A program made the translations under genes and the position numbers. A stretch of DNA of 64,000 bases. It comes from Chryseobacterium indologenes. GTDB lineage: Bacteria > Bacteroidota > Bacteroidia > Flavobacteriales > Weeksellaceae. Under the pieces are notes generated by a model. It was not told the origin of the DNA, ran no database searches, and saw only the letters and a list, made by a program, of their open reading frames with translations. The stretch covers positions 620,001 to 684,000 of the forward strand of contig NZ_CP074372.1 in NCBI RefSeq assembly GCF_018362995.1. Direction: 5' to 3'. Shown here in pieces: positions 62,261-64,000 of this stretch. Each line of letters opens with the position of its first letter. Position 1 is the first letter of the stretch.

Positions 62261-63025
62261 ATGAAAGCATTAATTCTCATCACAGCATTTCTTTTTTCCA
62301 ATCTGATGATTTCGGCAACTGAAACAAAGATCATGATAAGAGCGAAAGCAAGAGATGCCAAATTTATCGGAACTTCATTAGGCGGCGCTCATATCATCAT
62401 CAGAAATAAACTTAATCAGAGGATTCTGGCAGAAGGAAATACCATGGGAAGTACCGGAAACACAGATCTGATTATGAAAACGCCTAAAATCAGAGGAAAC
62501 TCCATTGCAGATGCACAGACCGGAGGTTTTATGGCGGCAGTGGATATTGATGAACCTACATTTGTGAATATAGAAGTCATTTCTCCTTTGAACAGTAAGC
62601 AGGCCCAGGCGGTGGTAAGCACAGAATTGTGGCTGATTCCCGGAAAACATATTTTAGGAGAAGGAATTATCCTAGAAATTCCGGGATACATCATTGATAT
62701 TCTGAAGCCAAGAACCCATCAGTATATTGCCTTGAGTACTATTAAAGACAAACCTTTCCTGTTTCAGGCTAATATTGTTATGATGTGCGGATGTGTCATC
62801 GATAAAGGAGGCGTCTGGAATTCCGATGAAATTGAAGTGAAAGGAATCTTGAAAAAAGACGGAAAATTTGTGAAGAATATAGATATGTCTTTAGTTTCAA
62901 CCAACCTTTTTGAAGGAAGCGATATGATTAGTTCTCCGGGAAACTACGAACTTGTACTGTACGCTTATCATGAAAAAACAGGAAATACGGGTGTGGATAA
63001 GGTAAATTATGTAGTGTTTGAATAA
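62261..63025 (+). CDS. Secreted protein of unknown function in MarR operon
   Basis: 254 residues with a probable signal peptide (MKALILITAFLFSNLMISAT). The body looks beta-rich (AHIIIRNKLNQRILAEGN, FVNIEVISPLNSKQAQAVVSTELW, NIVMMCGCVIDKGG with two close cysteines in CGC). No domain was recognised and no T9SS sorting domain is present; it is likely periplasmic. It starts 8 bp after marR and ends near a terminator. Confidence 0.65.
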   Translation: MKALILITAFLFSNLMISATETKIMIRAKARDAKFIGTSLGGAHIIIRNKLNQRILAEGNTMGSTGNTDLIMKTPKIRGNSIADAQTGGFMAAVDIDEPTFVNIEVISPLNSKQAQAVVSTELWLIPGKHILGEGIILEIPGYIIDILKPRTHQYIALSTIKDKPFLFQANIVMMCGCVIDKGGVWNSDEIEVKGILKKDGKFVKNIDMSLVSTNLFEGSDMISSPGNYELVLYAYHEKTGNTGVDKVNYVVFE

Positions 63026-63045
63026 ACGAAATTATTAGGCAGTCG

Positions 63046-63082
63046 AATAAAAAAGAGATCTTTTCAAGGTTTCTTTTTTATT
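63046..63082. terminator. Bidirectional terminator
   Basis: Stem AATAAAAAAGA / TCTTTTTTATT around a 15-base interior with partial pairing; between convergent genes. Confidence 0.65.
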
Positions 63083-63084
63083 CA

Positions 63085-63327
63085 TTACAAAACCTGAAGC
63101 TCTCTGAAGACCTCGATAATCGCTTCAATAAGCCCTTTGTCTATATTTTTTTCCGACGCAGCATCAGGCAGAAGAGCTCTTAAGTCCCCATGATCATCAC
63201 GCTCAATAACGACTTCTGTTCCGTCAACATCCACGTACAGTTTATAGCCGTATGAGAAGGTGGCAAGCTTTCCATTGAAAAACAGTTCTTTACCTTTATA
63301 GATTACGGGTACTTCAAATTCTTCCAT
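63085..63327 (-). CDS. Small conserved protein of unknown function
   Basis: 80 residues, acidic, with beta-hairpin character (VPVIYKGKELFFNGKLATFSYGYKLYVDVDG) followed by a helix (KGLIEAIIEVFRELQVL). It is of a kind often seen in Chryseobacterium genomes, but no function is known. Spacing to the convergent MarR-operon terminator and its own frame support a real gene. Confidence 0.6.
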   Translation of the reverse strand: MEEFEVPVIYKGKELFFNGKLATFSYGYKLYVDVDGTEVVIERDDHGDLRALLPDAASEKNIDKGLIEAIIEVFRELQVL

Positions 63328-63479
63328 TATTGTAAGTTTCTATTCATACTAAATTCCAGACAAATGTCGGGAAATTTTACTTCATATCATCATACAAAAT
63401 ATAATGATAAAGCCGAATAATACTAATTTCTGGAAATATTTATGTGCTAAAATATGTATATTTATTCCTTAGATACGAA

Positions 63480-63501
63480 GTCATTTCAAAGCAGAAATGA
63501 C
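63480..63501 (+). promoter_or_regulatory. Inverted repeat in the photolyase leader
   Basis: GTCATTTC (63480-63487) and GAAATGAC (63494-63501) form a perfect 8-bp inverted repeat with a 6-base spacer, ending 23 bases before the photolyase ATG. It could be an operator or a leader hairpin. Confidence 0.45.
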
Positions 63502-63524
63502 CAATGAATTTGAATTAAACTATT

Positions 63525-64000
63525 ATGAAAGATACAATCACTCTTTTCTGGTTCAGACGTGATTTGAGGTTGGAAGACAATATCGGGCTTCACCACGCTC
63601 TCCAGTCGGATGCTCCGGTCATGCCTGTTTTTATATTTGATACTGATATTCTCGGGAAACTGGAAGATAAAGAAGACCGTAGGGTAGATTATATCCATCA
63701 GGCTTTGACGGCTATCAATATTTCATTGAAAAAACACCATTCAAAAGTCAATACTTACTATGGAAAACCTATAGAAATATTCCGCAAACTATCTGAAGAA
63801 TATCATATTGAAGGCATTTTCTGTAACCGGGATTATGAACCTCAGGCAATTGAAAGAGATAAGGAAGTCTATTATTTTTTCAAAGAGAAAAATATTCCTT
63901 TCAAAGCTTATAAAGACCAGATTATTTTTGATAAAGATCAGATTGTTAAAAAAGATGGTTCTCCTTATACCGTTTATACTCCTTTTGCAAAGAAATGGCG
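63525..64000 (+). CDS. Deoxyribodipyrimidine photolyase / cryptochrome family (3' partial)
   Basis: The frame starts at ATG 63525 and is open to the window edge (158 codons visible). The N-terminal photolyase alpha/beta domain is clear: LFWFRRDLRLEDNIGLHHAL, PVFIFDTDIL and CNRDYEP followed by the long loop with SPYTVYTPFAKKW. The FAD-binding C-terminal half lies outside the window, so photolyase and cryptochrome cannot be separated. It would repair UV-induced pyrimidine dimers with light. Confidence 0.93.
   Translation, partial: MKDTITLFWFRRDLRLEDNIGLHHALQSDAPVMPVFIFDTDILGKLEDKEDRRVDYIHQALTAINISLKKHHSKVNTYYGKPIEIFRKLSEEYHIEGIFCNRDYEPQAIERDKEVYYFFKEKNIPFKAYKDQIIFDKDQIVKKDGSPYTVYTPFAKKW

Overview
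The window looks like chromosome of a Chryseobacterium-type bacterium (Bacteroidota, Flavobacteriia, Weeksellaceae). The evidence is low GC, Bacteroidota-style -7 promoter elements (TAnnTTTG), weak Shine-Dalgarno signals, three secreted proteins ending in type IX secretion (T9SS type A) sorting domains, a GG-leader peptide of the Chryseobacterium bacteriocin-like type, and families typical of this group (DUF4153, DUF6157, HMBD-containing copper ATPase, Na+/H+ pyrophosphatase fused to OmpA). No phage, insertion sequence, CRISPR array, tRNA or rRNA was found. The genus assignment is inference.

Layout. 1-8.5 kb is mostly housekeeping: gpmI (5' end outside the window), acyl-ACP desaturase, a small HAD protein, map, a methyltransferase, a T9SS cargo protein, an SMR pump with a Crp/Fnr regulator, era and a DoxX protein. 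8.5-14.9 kb has a tiny double-glycine leader peptide gene, a glutamyl-endopeptidase-like S9 peptidase, a divergent HAD/Crp pair with a shared inverted repeat, a GNAT enzyme and a MATE pump. 15-18.9 kb has a sigma-54 activator without a DNA-binding domain, yggS, a lipoprotein polysaccharide deacetylase and a DUF72 protein. 18.9-23.4 kb is a copper locus: a Cu+ ATPase with one HMA domain, four HMBD zinc-ribbon-like modules and a His-rich linker, plus a regulator that joins an HMA-like head to an AraC helix-turn-helix, translationally coupled to a thioesterase.

23.4-31.2 kb has an RGG-tailed RRM protein, a bulb-lectin protein, a PAP2-BlaI-DUF4153 operon and the pyruvate dehydrogenase E1-alpha and E2 genes. 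31.5-37.8 kb is a long + strand run: lolD, an L,D-transpeptidase-like lipoprotein, radC, four poorly characterised genes (GNAT-fold, PhyH dioxygenase, polytopic GT-C-like protein, anchored protein) and soluble pyrophosphatase ppa. 37.9-42.5 kb has an amidohydrolase lipoprotein and the membrane pyrophosphatase-OmpA fusion. 42.6-49.3 kb has an aminotransferase, an M28 peptidase lipoprotein, a GNAT/VOC/short endonuclease V run, a thiolase flanked by two TetR-type palindromes and a GEVED T9SS protein. 49.3-61.7 kb has a SWIM-SNF2 helicase and three AraC-regulated modules (SDR; MFS + HD protein; EmrB-type MFS + NTF2-like protein). 61.7-64 kb has a MarR regulator with a secreted unknown, a small conserved protein and the start of a photolyase gene (3' end outside the window).

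The most striking regulatory signal is a shared architecture at three promoters (52.74, 57.18 and 58.15 kb). A TTTTG[A/G]C direct repeat with 21-bp spacing sits exactly 52 bp upstream of a -7 element, before an SDR gene, an AraC gene and an HD-domain gene. The most striking protein architectures are the pyrophosphatase-OmpA fusion, the HMA-AraC regulator beside the copper ATPase, and the small GG-leader peptide. Several dispersed intergenic hairpin or word repeats characteristic of flavobacterial genomes are also present.
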